Below, one piece after another: positions 12,515 to 24,184 of a stretch of 64,000 nt of DNA. The stretch's first letter is position 1, and each line of letters begins with the position of its first letter. Location: assembly GCF_003073045.1 (NCBI RefSeq), contig NC_037602.1:13395731-13459730 (forward strand). The letters run 5' to 3'. The translations under genes were made by a program, and so were the position numbers. Under the pieces are notes generated by a model. It searched no databases and was not told the origin of the DNA. It was given only the letters and a program-made list of their open reading frames with translations. Source of the DNA: Pomacea canaliculata. Its lineage: Eukaryota > Mollusca > Gastropoda > Architaenioglossa > Ampullariidae.

Positions 12515-15500
12515 CTGCAAGAGAAATGACAGTCAGTGTTAAACGTGTGCCTGACCCCAATGAACTGTCTTGATGCAAGTGGTCTACCATATGGACCACC
12601 ATCCAAACCCAAACATACACAAATGTACATATTATTAAGTACACACACACACCTTCACACACATATGCACACGCCTACTGCACACTGACCCAAACGTAGA
12701 AGGCGGCGGCGCCGATGCTGGCCTGGCCGACGGTGTCGATGTCGTGCTGCTGCAGCATGTCCCGCACGCGCCGCACTGTCTCCTCGCTCACGCGCTGCGT
12801 GTCGAACTCATGAACCTGATGCATGAGGCTCTCCCGTCCTACGGTACACATGAGGAACTGGATGTGAGACCACTCCTGGCACGACACAAAAAACACCGAG
12901 TCCGGATGCTGCTGGTGAGAGACACAATGAAGTCGAGTCACACTACCCCGCCCCTTCCACTGTTACCCTCCCTTCTTCTAGCTTTGTCTTTTTCCTACAT
13001 GTGGGTTGAGAAACAGTGATAGAGAGTGTATGTGTATGAGTGTCATGTGTGTATGTTTACGCGCGCATGTGGGGGAGGAGAGAGAGAGTGCGCGTGTGCA
13101 CGTGCGGTTGTGAGTGTGAGTGTGCGTGTGTTTACCTACCGCGAGTTTGGACTCGGGGTGCCCCAGCAACATGTAGGTGGCTGCCATGACGTCATGCACG
13201 CAGGAGGGAGGCCGCTGGTAGCTGTGAATCTCAGAAATGGTGGTCTGCTCCAGCTCTTGCTTGTACTTATCCAGCTCCTGTGACAGTCACCCACAGGGGT
13301 CAAGGTCACTGACCATCAAGGTTATATTTTGTCGTCACTTCCTGGAGCGTGCTCGCATTCTAACAGAAAAGTTATTTTAAGAAACTAAATCAACAAAAAT
13401 GTAGAGTCGCATGTACGATCTATGCCAAGGTTAAGTCGCGTCAAAGGAAACAGCAAATGAGGTGTTTGGGGGACAGTTGTTATGAAGGGATGGTATACGA
13501 TGCCTCCCCGGGGAAACGGGAAAATGAAGCACTAGTCTTGTCTCCATAGTTACTTCGCGGTGTCCAGACCCCGCCAATCCTGTATCATGACATTTAATGG
13601 AGGCTCTCTTCTACTGCCTGTAACTACGGCGTCAGGGTTAAAACAACATAGCCCTCAATTTCCCATGCTGCCCCGGAGGCAAAGACATTTCCTAGCATCG
13701 TAATTACAGCCTCTGGAGCTGATATACCTTCAGGTCAGCCAGCTTCCGCTCTGCAGCTTCGATCTGCTTGTGAAGTCGACCTTCGAACTGGGAGTTGCGT
13801 GCGTTAGCGATAGTCTTCTCCAGCACTCCCACGTGACTTCTCAGGACAGCGTCACGCAGGTCTGCCGACATACAACAAAGGTCAACACTCACTTTCTTGG
13901 TGTCACTTTAGTCCCTGGTGTTTTCACTCTGCTGGCTGTTCACACATTAAGCAAAGCAGCTTAAAAACATAACAACAAGAGGTGAAGTCACAGGCGTAAT
14001 CAAAAAAGATAAGACATCAAACCAAAAGAACAACTTGATGTTATCATCTACATAAAAGTCAAATGCGAGTGGTGCAAACAGTATATGTAACTCTGTTACC
14101 TTCGAGAAGGCAACAATCAGAACTTATCGTATCGAAATGATCCAGCGTGGAACAGAATTATCTTCTCATACATCTACTAGAATCAAACACAAAGTTAAAA
14201 GATGTGGATTCTTCAGGGGCCATGTTTATGAAGCGATGGTAAGTTGTTATCCAGGGGCAAAGTGGGGAAATTGCTTTATACTACTTTATCCCAGAGAATC
14301 CTGGCACTGCTTTATAACTGCAGTTCTAGGGATAAAGCAACTAGCATCCGTGGAGTCTGGACATCTCTTAATAACTTATGACCACATAGACGTAACCCTT
14401 GCCCTTGATTTCCTCAGATAACTTCATGATTACGACCCCATCAAGAAAGCTAACCTCTCCTCAGTGTCAAGTACTGCAGTCTCTCCTTTGCACGGCTATA
14501 GTCTCCCTTGTCTTCCAGGTGGCTACGTTCAAATCGCACCATGGCGGTTTCCAGCTGTTCTATACTTTCACCTTCAGTTGCATCTCTTAGCTTCTCTCGC
14601 ACTTTCAACTGTAGTGAAAATAAGAAACAAATCTGTCAGTTTTCACACAGTTTGTATTGCTTCTAATGCATAGTCATATTCATGGATGTTCTTTAAACGT
14701 TCACCAAAGTGTGTATACTGAGATGGAACTCTCTTGTAACGGAGAGACAGACTACTTAAGTAACATACGCAGACTATCCACTGGAGAAACCTAGACATTT
14801 GGACTCTCCCTGAGAAACATAACGTTCTTTTCTGAGTTTTGACTTAACAGGATAATAAACCTTCTTGACTGACACTTAAACTTTTCTGATGTTGCAAACC
14901 ATGTAAACCATGTGAGTCATGTAAACCGTGTAAACCATGCTGCTTTTCAGTTTTTGATTGACGGACCATCACAGCTACTTGTGAAGTTTACATCTTCGAT
15001 CTCTGCGCCTCATGATGTCGTCTGGTATAAGATAGTCTGTCATGTTTACTCCTTCACAATCACAACAAACACAAGGCATCACCTTGCCAACCGACGCTGC
15101 CTGCTTGAATTTCTTCAGGGGTGGAGAACCACAGCGTTCCCACTTTGGAAATAACCTGATGTTGGTAGATACCATTGTTAATGACTGGGGAGTGGGTGCC
15201 GTAGTCACTATCATGCCTTACCTGTAACACCTACATGGAGATTACCTTAAGTTGCAACGCCTTGTGGACAACATGTGGCTTGTGCTAAATGAGTTTTTAT
15301 TTCTATATCTGTCAACAATGGTACAACATTTCCGATTCTTGCCTCCAGAAACTGGAGAGCTTCGACCATTGCAAAGCCTGATGAGATTTTTCTATTCTCC
15401 TGAACATTTCAAGGTTCGAGCAGTGCCTCGGATTGTTCCAAAAAGAAGCATCTGAATGATTGCAGTAGTGGAGCTGACGTTACCGTCTCAGAGGGCACCA

Positions 15501-17968
15501 CAACACATCTACAGTGACTCTACAGCTGTTTTTCCGTTCTCATTATGTTTGTGTGTTTTTCTTCTCTATTTTTCTTTAGTATGGCTTTTAGCCTGGCTGT
15601 AATGGTGGGGGGAAAAGCGCTATACAAATTCAACAAATTATTGTTAGTAGTAGTAACTTAATAAGCACGAAGCAGCATCAGACGACTGGTGCTGAAAGTG
15701 AAAGGAATCTGCTGATTGACGCTGTCGTCTTCACGGTCCCCGACACTCCGGTAATAAACACCTTTGAAAGTTGCCTGGTGAGTCACGCAGCTCCGGGTGT
15801 TTACCGGTAACCAGTTCAAAGAAGGGAGGGGCAGGGCAAGGGAGAATGAAAGCTGTCCTAGATGGCGCCAAGGGAAAGCGGAGGTGACAGCCCATAGAGA
15901 ACAGACACACGTTCTGACAATGGCAGTCAAGTCAATCCCAGAAAGAAAAGAATCGATGTCAGTTATCTCTTATTATCCTCCCACCCACTGCCACCCCCAC
16001 CCTTGTTAATAAAATCCGTCTTCGTCGATCTTGGCTTCTGCAAGAGGACGAAAAGACTGAAAAGCTTAGAAAAAATGTGAACAGCCTTTTTGAAACCAGT
16101 GTTACTAGAGGTATATCACACTTCGTACCTGTGTACCCATTGTCATATTGTACTCTGTATGCGATCCTGGTATGTGCAGGTTCATTGTAAGCGATCGAAG
16201 ATAGCAAAAGGTTCTGCGGTAAAATTGCTAACAAAGGCACGCTTTAACCAGGATAACTATGGATAACGTTCAACAAACAAACAAACAAACAAACAAACAA
16301 ACAAACAAACAAACAAACAAACAAACAAACAAACTAACAAACAAAACCACACATACACACACAAGGCTCACCTTTCCTACACGTATAGAACAGTTTAATT
16401 AACAATCATCATCATCATCATCGTCCTACTTACATACCGGACCTTTGCGTGTCCTGTTTAGCATAGAAGAGGCATTAAAAAAATCCGAGGCAGCTTCTTC
16501 AAAAGACTTCTGACTTCAACAATAGATGAAGGGAGAAACCCAAAGCCGCGCTGCTATAGCAGCCGCCCGGATACAAACAACAATAGAAGTACTGGGAAAT
16601 GGAATTTTCTCTCTCTCTCTCTCTCACAGATCCTTGTGACCACATGTACAGAAGGCTTTCACAGATGGCCAACATACAACTAAAAGAAATAGGCAGCAAT
16701 TGATCGAGCCTTGTAAAGGCATACCCCAGGGGATTTGGGACAGTGAAAAAATCCCTGTCGACTGGAGGAAAGGTGTGATAGTCAAGATACCGAAGGAGAC
16801 CTTGGTGACTGCAATAACTGGAAAGGCATCACATTGTTATCCCTCACCAGCAAAATTTTCAGCTGTGTAATCCTCCAGCGCATTACCACAACAGTAGACT
16901 CCATAATCCGACAAGAATAACCGGGTTTCAAAGGACGATCATGAATCGACTATATCTTTGTACTGCGACAGATCCTGGAACAATCACAAAAGTGAAACAG
17001 TCCACCGTATATGGCCTTTATCAACTTTGAGCAAGAATTTGACAGCCTACATTGTGCCTGTCTGTGGAAGATCCTTCGTCACTATTGCATCCCACAGAAA
17101 CTGGTATCAGCGTCACCAACTCTTTCTGTGAAAAATTTGAATGCCGAGATCCACCACAACTACTTGACAGAACCCTTTGGAGGGAAGACAGGCATCAACC
17201 TTGATGCTGTTCTCACTGGCCATTGATTGGCTCATGCGTCGTGTCACTCGGGCAATCCGACAGGGCCTACAGTGGGCTCTAGCCAGTCATGCTGACGACT
17301 TAGGACTATTATCCCATAATCACCAAGACCTCCAACAGAAAACCAGGAACCTAAGACTGCCAGAATGACAATCTAAAATCACAAGTCCTAAGGAACATCG
17401 TAACAAGTAACCCTATCACAATCAGCGGGAGACCAATAGAGGACGTGAAAGCATGTGTGTACCTAGGCAGCAAGATGACAGCAGATGGCGATTATGAACA
17501 AGAGGTCAACACCAGGATCAGCAAAGCCAGCAAAGCTTTTGCAATGTTAATCCCATCTGGAGATCCATGGCCTCAGCATCCACACAAAGATCAGGATCTT
17601 CAAGAACAACGTCCTTGGTGTTCTCCTATACGAGTACTGGAGGACCACAACCTCCATTGACAGATAGAAGTGTTTCAAAAAGATCTTCTGGCCCAAATAT
17701 CTCGCACGAAGAGCTGTGAGACAGGGCAGGGACATGCATCTTTTCAGAAACAATCCAACAATGGCGCTGGCGGTGGCCTAGGACACGTGTGCCGCATGCT
17801 TCCAGACCCAATCCCCAGAACAGTCCTGCGATGGACACCGCAGGTAAAGGGGGGAGGCCCAAAGAGACATGGAGAAGAACCGTCGAGGACTTCAAGAGGA
17901 CTCTATGTCACTTGAGACAGCCCCCAGAGCAGCATCAGTGGTCGCTTGTGCCAGACGGCACAGAGAAG

Positions 17969-18002
<34 letters not shown>

Positions 18003-20041
18003 GATTGATCCTTGTAGGTACAGGATGATAAATAGCACTCGTATAGTGAAGTGTACTTGTGTTCAATGACAAGGGAAATTTTTAATTGCAAGATCGACTG
18101 ATCAATCTACATGGTAAAAACATTTGTTGTTTTCTACTTTTAAGAATCTTTGTTAGCATGTGAACACCGATAACAGGATGACGCCAACGTTCAACTATGT
18201 ACAGAGGTTTGTCAGTTCTGAAAAAACCTAAACATTATGCCATGCCCAAACTTATCTCACTCATTGCTTATGCTAGAGCCCAGTTTACCTTTTTTCATTG
18301 TCTTTATGAGCAAAGTTCATCATCAAAGATCTGTTCTCGTAAAAATTGAGATTTATCATTGTCATTTTCATTGTCGTTGTCAGGCTTTCAAACTCTCTTT
18401 CTCTCACACACACAGAGAGATTCAGCCAGGACCTGCACTGCATGTTGAAGTTTGAAAGAAACTCAAGAAGTTAGTCATGTAGCCTTTCTTTTCTATTCTC
18501 ACAGTCAAGTGTTTCTTTCAATGTCACGACCTGTTGTGGACCCTGTTATCTCAGATCCTGCTGATGAAGTTAAAGTTTGCAGACGAGGAGTGATTTCCCC
18601 TGCTTCTTTCGATCTGTTGTTTGTGAGTACCTTCGCGTTGCTTAGCACCAGCAGACGCAGCACTGCAAGCACCTCATCTTCAAATTTAACTTGAAACAAC
18701 AACTCAAAGATACTCGGAACCACAACGGAAGCGAAAGCTTACTGAATATTTTCTTACCTATCGAGTTTTCTTTGAACCTTTATGCACACCCTGAAATCCT
18801 TGCTTATCTGAATGTTTTTCTTTATCTCGAATTGTCTCCCTCTGTCTCTTCCTCTCTTCTCACCCCGACCCCCCACCCCACCCCTGCTCATCCCCGTGTA
18901 ACTGGTAAATTTTCGTAATGCGGAAAAATATAAATTTGCTTGTTTTCCCCGAGCTGCACAGAAATTCACACCAAACGTTTTTAAATCTTATCATTTTTAA
19001 CATATCCCATACAGTACAGCTATAGGAAGGACAAAGCCTAAAGTGTGCCTGACCTGCTGAACAATACATTTGACCTGACAGTCATCCTTACATCCTTACA
19101 ATACTCTCTTAGCGATGCAGATGAAAAGTGCACATAGGGCGAACAGTCAAGGGAAAGGCAAATGAATCTTTAATGGTCTTCGCTGAATTGCCGACCTTTC
19201 TTCAACACGAGTGCTGTGAAAGCACAAATATGGGGTCGATGCAGAGGTTGGGTTGTGGGGAGGGTATGGTAATGTTTATGGTCTCAACCCCAGCCCCCTA
19301 CTGAAAGAACTAGCAGGAACCACCTTTCGCCAACTTAAGTAAACTTAGGTACGTGGGATGGACGGAGAATCGCAGTTAAAGCCTTGACTACACTCTCGAC
19401 TACTCCAACAACCACGCTGACACATACCTGTGCACAATGCGCTTTCAGTGCATTGCTAATTAATAATTTCACAATGACTCAAGCCCCCAGCGCACAAGAT
19501 GCAATTTAGTGGAAAAAAGTTAATTATTGATTTTAAAAAATGTCGAGAGCTTACCCTAACCCTAACCCTAACCCTACATAAATTACTAACATCAACAATG
19601 AAAGAGATGTATGTAAATTTCTACCCTGGATAATTATCTAGCTAATTCCGCTAATCCTATCTTCCTACTCCTAATCTAGATATCCAGTGAGTCAAAAGAC
19701 CCTATGCTGAACTACCACACATCATACACCACACTCGTTCACGTATACATGTGCACACTCCACACGATCTGCATTCAAATGCCATGCACTCAGCTGGACT
19801 GACTTGTCTTTGCTGGAATAGAATGGTCCCCGGGGGTTTGGCACACAATTGCCCTAGGTTGTCGCCAACAATTGCCCTGAATAAAGATGTCCTTTGCTTA
19901 CGGTACACAATTGTCCTTGCTACAACGGAAAACCTTTCCGATGAGACTCAGAAGATGGTGGTGCACTGACCGTTGATCTTCCTTGACTGGAACAGCTCTC
20001 CCTTGCATCAAAACATGAGTTTGTAAGGAGCAGGTCCCTGA

Positions 20042-20082
<41 letters not shown>

Positions 20083-22592
20083 TTTGGAAGGAAAAGTGCT
20101 TCCACCTCGCGGTGATTTCGCACTGTGGGATGGGGAACGAAGCAAAGATTCTGGGTCCATCACGGTTTAGACTATCCGTGACACACGACTAGTCAGTCAC
20201 TCTTACAATCGTCGCTCACCTATCTACTTAACTACAACCAGTCACGCATCGCCGCTAGTACGAGACAATTACAGTCGTCCAGCCTTAGAAATCCTTTCCT
20301 TACCCGAGATTAACTTACTTTCCCTGCCCGAACACCTGCTCCTTTGACCCGTGTCGGTCTGCAGCAAAGTCGAAAAGTTGTCACCTGCCTGACGATCTAT
20401 ACTGTTAGATGTAAGGTGTGCGAATCCCCTCGATTAATACGTATCATTCAATCTCTCATCCCAAGTTCCCACCTGGGTACAGGTTAACTGACCTGTTCTG
20501 GCAGTTTTATGGCGGTCTTACCCGCTTAAACGCATCCTGATAACAATATGAGCAAAGAGAGATTGTCAACAACTCTGAAGGGGCTGAGGGCCAAAGAGAA
20601 ACTGCTACCCACCTTAAAACCTTTGTCGGTTATTTTTGAGTCCGGTGACTCCGACTTGATGGTCCCATTGACCGAGCCGATGTTCGCAACATAGTTCCCA
20701 TGAGGCTGCAAGTGAATGACAAGAAAAAGAAAAAAGTGAAAATGTCAAGTAAGTCAAGTGCACCAAAAGAACCTGTACAAACGCAATTCATACTATTTAC
20801 CCGAGTCTTGGAAAAAATGTGCACTTTTGTAAGAACTTTGTGTTTATGTCTGTGTACCGACTGACCTTTTCTTCGATGTTTCTATCAGTTGTGTTACAGA
20901 ATTCTGTCGGCTTCTGTATAAATAAATAAAGGAGTTGGTGAGTCAATATGTTCTAAGCTAAAAACGAGTGTTCATACCTGTACACCTGCACACATACAGG
21001 CAGAGGCTCACAGACACATTCACTGTTACACAAAGGACAATGAGAGTATGTGACTGTAAAGAACGATGCAGCTATTACAAAACATCCCACAGCCTGTTTT
21101 CATATCCGTTACTCACAGATTGTAGAGATGTTTCTAAACAACTCATTGTTAGTCCAAAGGCGTGGATAGTTTTGTCTATTCTCTTGTCGCAAGTCACGAG
21201 TAGAACAGATCCGGTATTCGCGATTTTCGAAACTGGATCCATCCAAATATGTGTACATTGTATTATAGTGCTGTACATTCTTAATTCAAGCTCGACAGAG
21301 TTGTGTATAAACCACACAATATTCTTCTAATCGCGCAGATTTGTCTTTTGTCAAGTTTGTCAAACCACCTGTAGCTGAGTCAGTTGGAACAAAAAAGAAT
21401 AATCCAAGCTAATTTACTGTGATTAACGCAAATTTTAAAAAAGTCAAACATATTACTATTTGGTAAAAAAAATTTCCAAGAGACAGACTGTAATCAATCC
21501 ACAAAAATAGGCAGACAGTACTCATACCAACATTCATATAGATAAAGGTAAAAATACAAATTTTTTTATAGCGTAGAATGATGGACCAGATGACAGCCAT
21601 ACGACAGGAAGTGCACATACAGAAAAAAGAATATCGTTTGAAGAGTACTGATGATCATCGAAGAGTTAACCGTGTTTTTTTTTTTTTTAATGCCATGGTG
21701 GTCTGCAGCAGAAACTCTACCAAATGTGCCCACAAAAATACAATGCTCCGTACACAGTCAGACGCAACGCAGTATCATTTGCGTCCCTCTGTGCACAAGC
21801 TGATAGAAGCAGAAATCAAAAGTTGAAAACGTGAATGACGAAAGTGAACTGGAATATCACTCTGCAGATCTATCTGTGATCAGCTATGGTGTGGGACTGG
21901 ATAGATCTACTAGGCAGAGGCGACACTCAGTCACTGAAGGAAGGTGATGTTGTCAGCCAGACAGTCCTGGTTGGCCTGACATGTAGTCTGTGTCTGATAT
22001 AATCTCTAGATCATATGAGTGTAGAACTAACGGTTGCATCGCCATTTTTAATGGTCGCGGTTGGCACGAGAAAATTCTCTGGTACAGGACACTCTCACAC
22101 AGCAATACGATACCTCACACAGTCAGACGTACTGCAGTACCACTTATGTCCATCCATGCACGAACTGAAGGAAGCAGAAGTCCCGTAGAAATCCAAAACA
22201 AGTCAAAACGCACAGGACGACAAGTGAGCCGGGGTCAAGCCACAGAGTAGCGCCCCCTTCATCTAATTATCTTTCATTATATTTCCCCTTCTTTTAATAA
22301 TCAAATATTAAAAGGAGAAAGACTAAAACCGCGATTTCACATTTCTTTGATCCCATTTTCTCCTTTCCGTATTTGTATTTTTGTGCACACCTTAACAACA
22401 TACACTAGTGATGCAATGGCTTAGAAATGCCAGAAAACAGATAAGTAAATATTTAATGTTACCTACACTCTCCAGCTGTTTGTTGTCCTTGGCTGACTCT
22501 TTGCTCGGACTTTTTGATGGCGGTGGTGTTTTGCCATTAGGCTTGGGAGAGGGCTCGTCTTCTGTTGACTTCTTCGAGCCACCGCATCCCAT
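12392..22592 (-). CDS. Membrane-anchored dynein-stalk-like protein, 7 coding exons, 329 aa
   Basis: Seven minus-strand exons join in frame: 22592-22467, 20705-20613, 14608-14455, 13861-13728, 13277-13140, 12911-12690 and 12514-12392. They total 990 nt, stop included, and every intron is GT-AG. The N terminus MGCGGSKK fits the N-myristoyltransferase consensus (Gly2, Ser6), with Cys3 available for palmitoylation; a Lys/Pro/Ser-rich linker follows. Residues about 74-165 hold two similar helical segments (LRDA...LE.A and LRDAVL...LEKTI). Residues about 175-290 resemble the dynein heavy chain stalk tip: ISEIHSYQRPPSCV, VMAATYMLLG, EWSHIQFLM, FDTQRVSE and a final FYVWA, flanked by helices like stalk CC1 and CC2. 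There is no AAA+ motor. By inference it could tether something to membrane near microtubules or axonemes. I know no named family. The join of exons 1 and 2 is least certain, because a stronger donor four bases on is out of phase. Confidence 0.8.
12690..12911 (-). CDS. Stalk-like gene, coding exon 6 (core of stalk-tip domain)
   Basis: Acceptor TCACCAG, 74 codons, donor GTCAGT. It encodes EWSHIQFLM, HEFDTQRVSEETV and GAAAFYVW. In dynein stalks the corresponding parts are a Trp-led helix, an FDxxxI turn and an AxxxxxWV helix. The acceptor could be three bases later (CAGCAG), which would drop one Gln. Confidence 0.85.
13019..13133. repeat. GT/GC-rich intronic low-complexity DNA
   Basis: Imperfect GT, GA and CG dinucleotide tracts inside the intron between exons 5 and 6 of the stalk-like gene. 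Confidence 0.6.
13140..13277 (-). CDS. Stalk-like gene, coding exon 5 (start of stalk-tip domain)
   Basis: Acceptor TCACAG, 46 codons, donor GTAGGT. It encodes ISEIHSYQRPPSCV followed by VMAATYMLLG. This matches the dynein stalk pattern in which a PP pair is followed by VxxVMxAxxxLL at the entry to the microtubule-binding domain. Confidence 0.85.
13728..13861 (-). CDS. Stalk-like gene, coding exon 4 (second helical segment)
   Basis: Acceptor TCGGCAG, 134 nt, donor GTATAT. It encodes DLRDAVLRSHVGVLEKTI and AAERKLADLK, which parallel exon 3 in the spacing of Leu, Ala and Glu. This suggests an internal duplication roughly one exon in size. Confidence 0.85.
14455..14608 (-). CDS. Stalk-like gene, coding exon 3 (first helical segment)
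   Basis: Acceptor CTACAG, 51 codons plus one base, donor GTTAGC. It begins LKVREKLRDATEGE and holds the first of two related helical segments, with LETAM and RAKERLQYL. The odd base G joins AC of exon 4 to make the Asp that opens the next segment. Confidence 0.8.
14890..14942. repeat. Short tandem repeat (CATGTAAAC-like)
   Basis: About five imperfect copies of ACCATGTAA or GTCATGTAA, 8-10 bp each, within the large intron of the stalk-like gene. Confidence 0.5.
15540..15657 (+). mobile_element. SINE/LINE 3' tail (GCGCTATACAAATT type)
   Basis: The motif AAAGCGCTATACAAATT followed by ATTATTGTTAGTAGTAGTAA resembles the 3' end shared by many animal SINEs and their partner LINEs (AAAGCGCTATATAAAT followed by a trinucleotide tail). 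Only the tail is recognisable, and the 5' limit is uncertain. Confidence 0.45.
16270..16345. repeat. (CAAA)n microsatellite
   Basis: About 17 tandem ACAA units with one substitution near the end. Confidence 0.95.
16405..16423. repeat. (ATC)n microsatellite
   Basis: Six CAT/ATC units in a row. Confidence 0.85.
16700..18008 (+). mobile_element. RTE-like LINE fragment, inactivated
   Basis: Conceptual translation, broken by stops and frameshifts, shows reverse transcriptase landmarks in order: DCNNWKGITLLS, then a decayed FINFEQEFDSLH (intact elements have FxDFxxAFDS), ADDLGLLSHNHQDLQQKT as the active-site block, VYLGSKMTADG, and a C-terminal PKETWRRTVED. It ends in a (TTGA)n tail at 17970-18008. 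It is the same type as the element at the right edge of the window. The first catalytic Asp is changed to Asn. It lies in the large intron of the stalk-like gene, antisense to it. Confidence 0.85.
17970..18008. repeat. (TTGA)n tail of the RTE-like element
   Basis: About nine tandem TTGA units directly follow the decayed C terminus of the reverse transcriptase. A short tandem tail instead of poly(A) is usual for RTE-type LINEs. Confidence 0.8.
19553..19577. repeat. Interstitial telomeric repeat (CCCTAA)4
   Basis: Four perfect CCCTAA units (TTAGGG on the other strand) lie inside an intron, flanked by AT-rich unique sequence. TTAGGG is the usual animal telomere repeat. Confidence 0.85.
20043..20081. 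repeat. (GTT)n microsatellite
   Basis: About 13 GTT units followed by a T run, within the large intron. Confidence 0.95.
20613..20705 (-). CDS. Stalk-like gene, coding exon 2
   Basis: Acceptor TTGCAG, 31 codons starting PHGNYVANIGSV and ending GFK, donor GTGGGT, phase 0 on both sides. It has no recognised domain and continues the low-complexity linker. Confidence 0.7.
21690..21830 (+). repeat. Diverged direct repeat, copy 1
   Basis: The stretch around ACACAGTCAGACGCAACGCAG and AGCTGATAGAAGCAGAAAT matches the stretch at 22045-22200 in the same order, with scattered differences. It lies in intron 1 of the stalk-like gene. Its identity is unknown, and an old repeat element is possible. Confidence 0.5.
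22045..22200 (+). repeat. Diverged direct repeat, copy 2
   Basis: Copy 2 of the repeat at 21690-21830, offset by about 365 bp. The shared anchors are CACAGTCAGACG, GCAGTA followed by CA, and GAAGCAGAA. Confidence 0.5.
22467..22592 (-). CDS. Stalk-like gene, coding exon 1 (myristoylation signal)
   Basis: Starts at the ATG of MGCGGSKK and encodes 42 residues rich in Lys, Ser and Pro, ending QLES. The phase-0 donor GTAGGT was chosen because exon 2 starts in phase 0, and the same hexamer serves as donor of exon 5. A GTAACA donor four bases downstream is better by consensus but would need an extra, unseen exon. Confidence 0.75.
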
Positions 22593-22609
22593 CCTCCTCC
22601 GCCCTCCTT

Positions 22610-22632
22610 GGCGGAAGCACTGTCACGTGACT
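22610..22632 (-). promoter_or_regulatory. Possible promoter elements: E-box and ETS-type site
   Basis: Within 40 bases upstream of the start ATG lie the palindrome GTCACGTGAC (CACGTG E-box, 22622-22631) and CTTCCG, the reverse of an ETS core CGGAAG (about 22613-22618). Both motifs are common in TATA-less promoters. Position and motif are the only evidence, and they could equally lie in the 5' UTR. Confidence 0.3.
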
Positions 22633-22679
22633 ACTGTGCAGTCGTCAAGTGCTGACTTCCTATCAAAGCTGTGAATAGT

Positions 22680-24180
22680 AATTGAATTTTACATTAAATT
22701 AAAAAAAACATAATTACCAAAACAGCTTGATTATTATATTACATATTGAGAAAGACTATCATTTATATATAGCATATTAAAATATAATCCATGATCGAAA
22801 GTATCATACAATTTTTTTTACTGCTCTGATAGGTGGCTGTCGAAAAAATCTTCCCACGATTTCACGCAGAGCACTGTCTCTTGCGTGTTTGTTAAGGTGA
22901 AATCTGCACAGACATATTAATAAGTTCCCTTTTCTAACCTCTTTATTTGGTAATGTACTTGATTATGATTTCTGAGGTCTTTTCATACTGATTTCCAAAT
23001 GACTGTTTTGTTTCCCAGCAGCGCATTGTTCCATGCTGTGCACAGTTACCTTGGTATCAAAACATCTCATTTTCAGCCGAATTGCTGCCAGTGGCTTTTC
23101 TCTTCAATATTTTATTGCAGTTCACACTGCATAAGGATGGGTTTGGCTGTTTAATTACCAGATTTAATTAACAAACAGCAGTGGTTCTATAATCTGCCGC
23201 TCCCACCAGACTGCAGTAAGATTAATGGAAGGGATCAAGTTCTTGCCAGTGCATTGTCCGGTCATCAAGGTCTTAGAGTAGGTCTGCTTCACATTAGCTG
23301 GTTAGTCAACCATGACAACCTATGCTATCATGCTGCCAACATTTTCAATGTGCTCTCTAATGTTTAAAAAGGAAAAAAGACGGTTATTTACAAAATATTG
23401 TGATCTTAATCATCAGCATAGTTCGTGTCATCAGCCTTGACGCTATCGATGCCATGTCGTGTGAAAACTGTGGTATATTCCAGCAGTTTAATTTAAAAAA
23501 AATACTAGAGGTTAAGGGATCATGTATGGGAAACTATGTAAAGAACCTTCAAGTTAATGAATGCTCTGCCAACAACAAATACAAAAAACATGATAATTAA
23601 GGATATTTCCAGGAATATAAATATACCAGCATACACTTTTAAAATGTTCATAATTGTTCGCTTACCTTTATAACTGGAAAGAATACAGCAGTACAAATAA
23701 AGAAGTCTGAGATTTGGACTAATGGTCTTGGAATACTAGTTCTCTGTCTTTCCATATGTGTAGCTCTGATCAATATGGACAATTTAAAAACGACATTCCC
23801 AATATAGAATACATGTTTGTTTCAAGATACAGGCTCCCCAGACCTTTTACGATAATGGAACACCATAAAAAATAGAACAAACATAGTGCTCATTTGTTTT
23901 ATTTCGTACATCATTAACTCACAAGAGCAAGGTAAGAGATCTTGTGTTTCATAGTTGTGACAATAAGATGGCATTGATTTTAGGGAACAATTTCAGACGC
24001 CCGTTACTACAGTGCCAAACGTTACTGGCTTTTAATCGTCGTCCGACATTATCGATGAAGTAGTTTTTCCTCGCTCAGACTTTATGAGAAATGAGAATTT
24101 CAAAACCGCTGAGAGTCGGCCGTTAGTAATGGTTGGATGCTTACACCAGGCTCTGCTGAATAAAGACCGGAGTGAAAGCT
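22680..24180. other. Intergenic DNA upstream of the stalk-like gene
   Basis: AT-rich sequence with only short frames. No exon, RNA gene or repeat was recognised. Confidence 0.45.
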
Positions 24181-24184
24181 GCAA

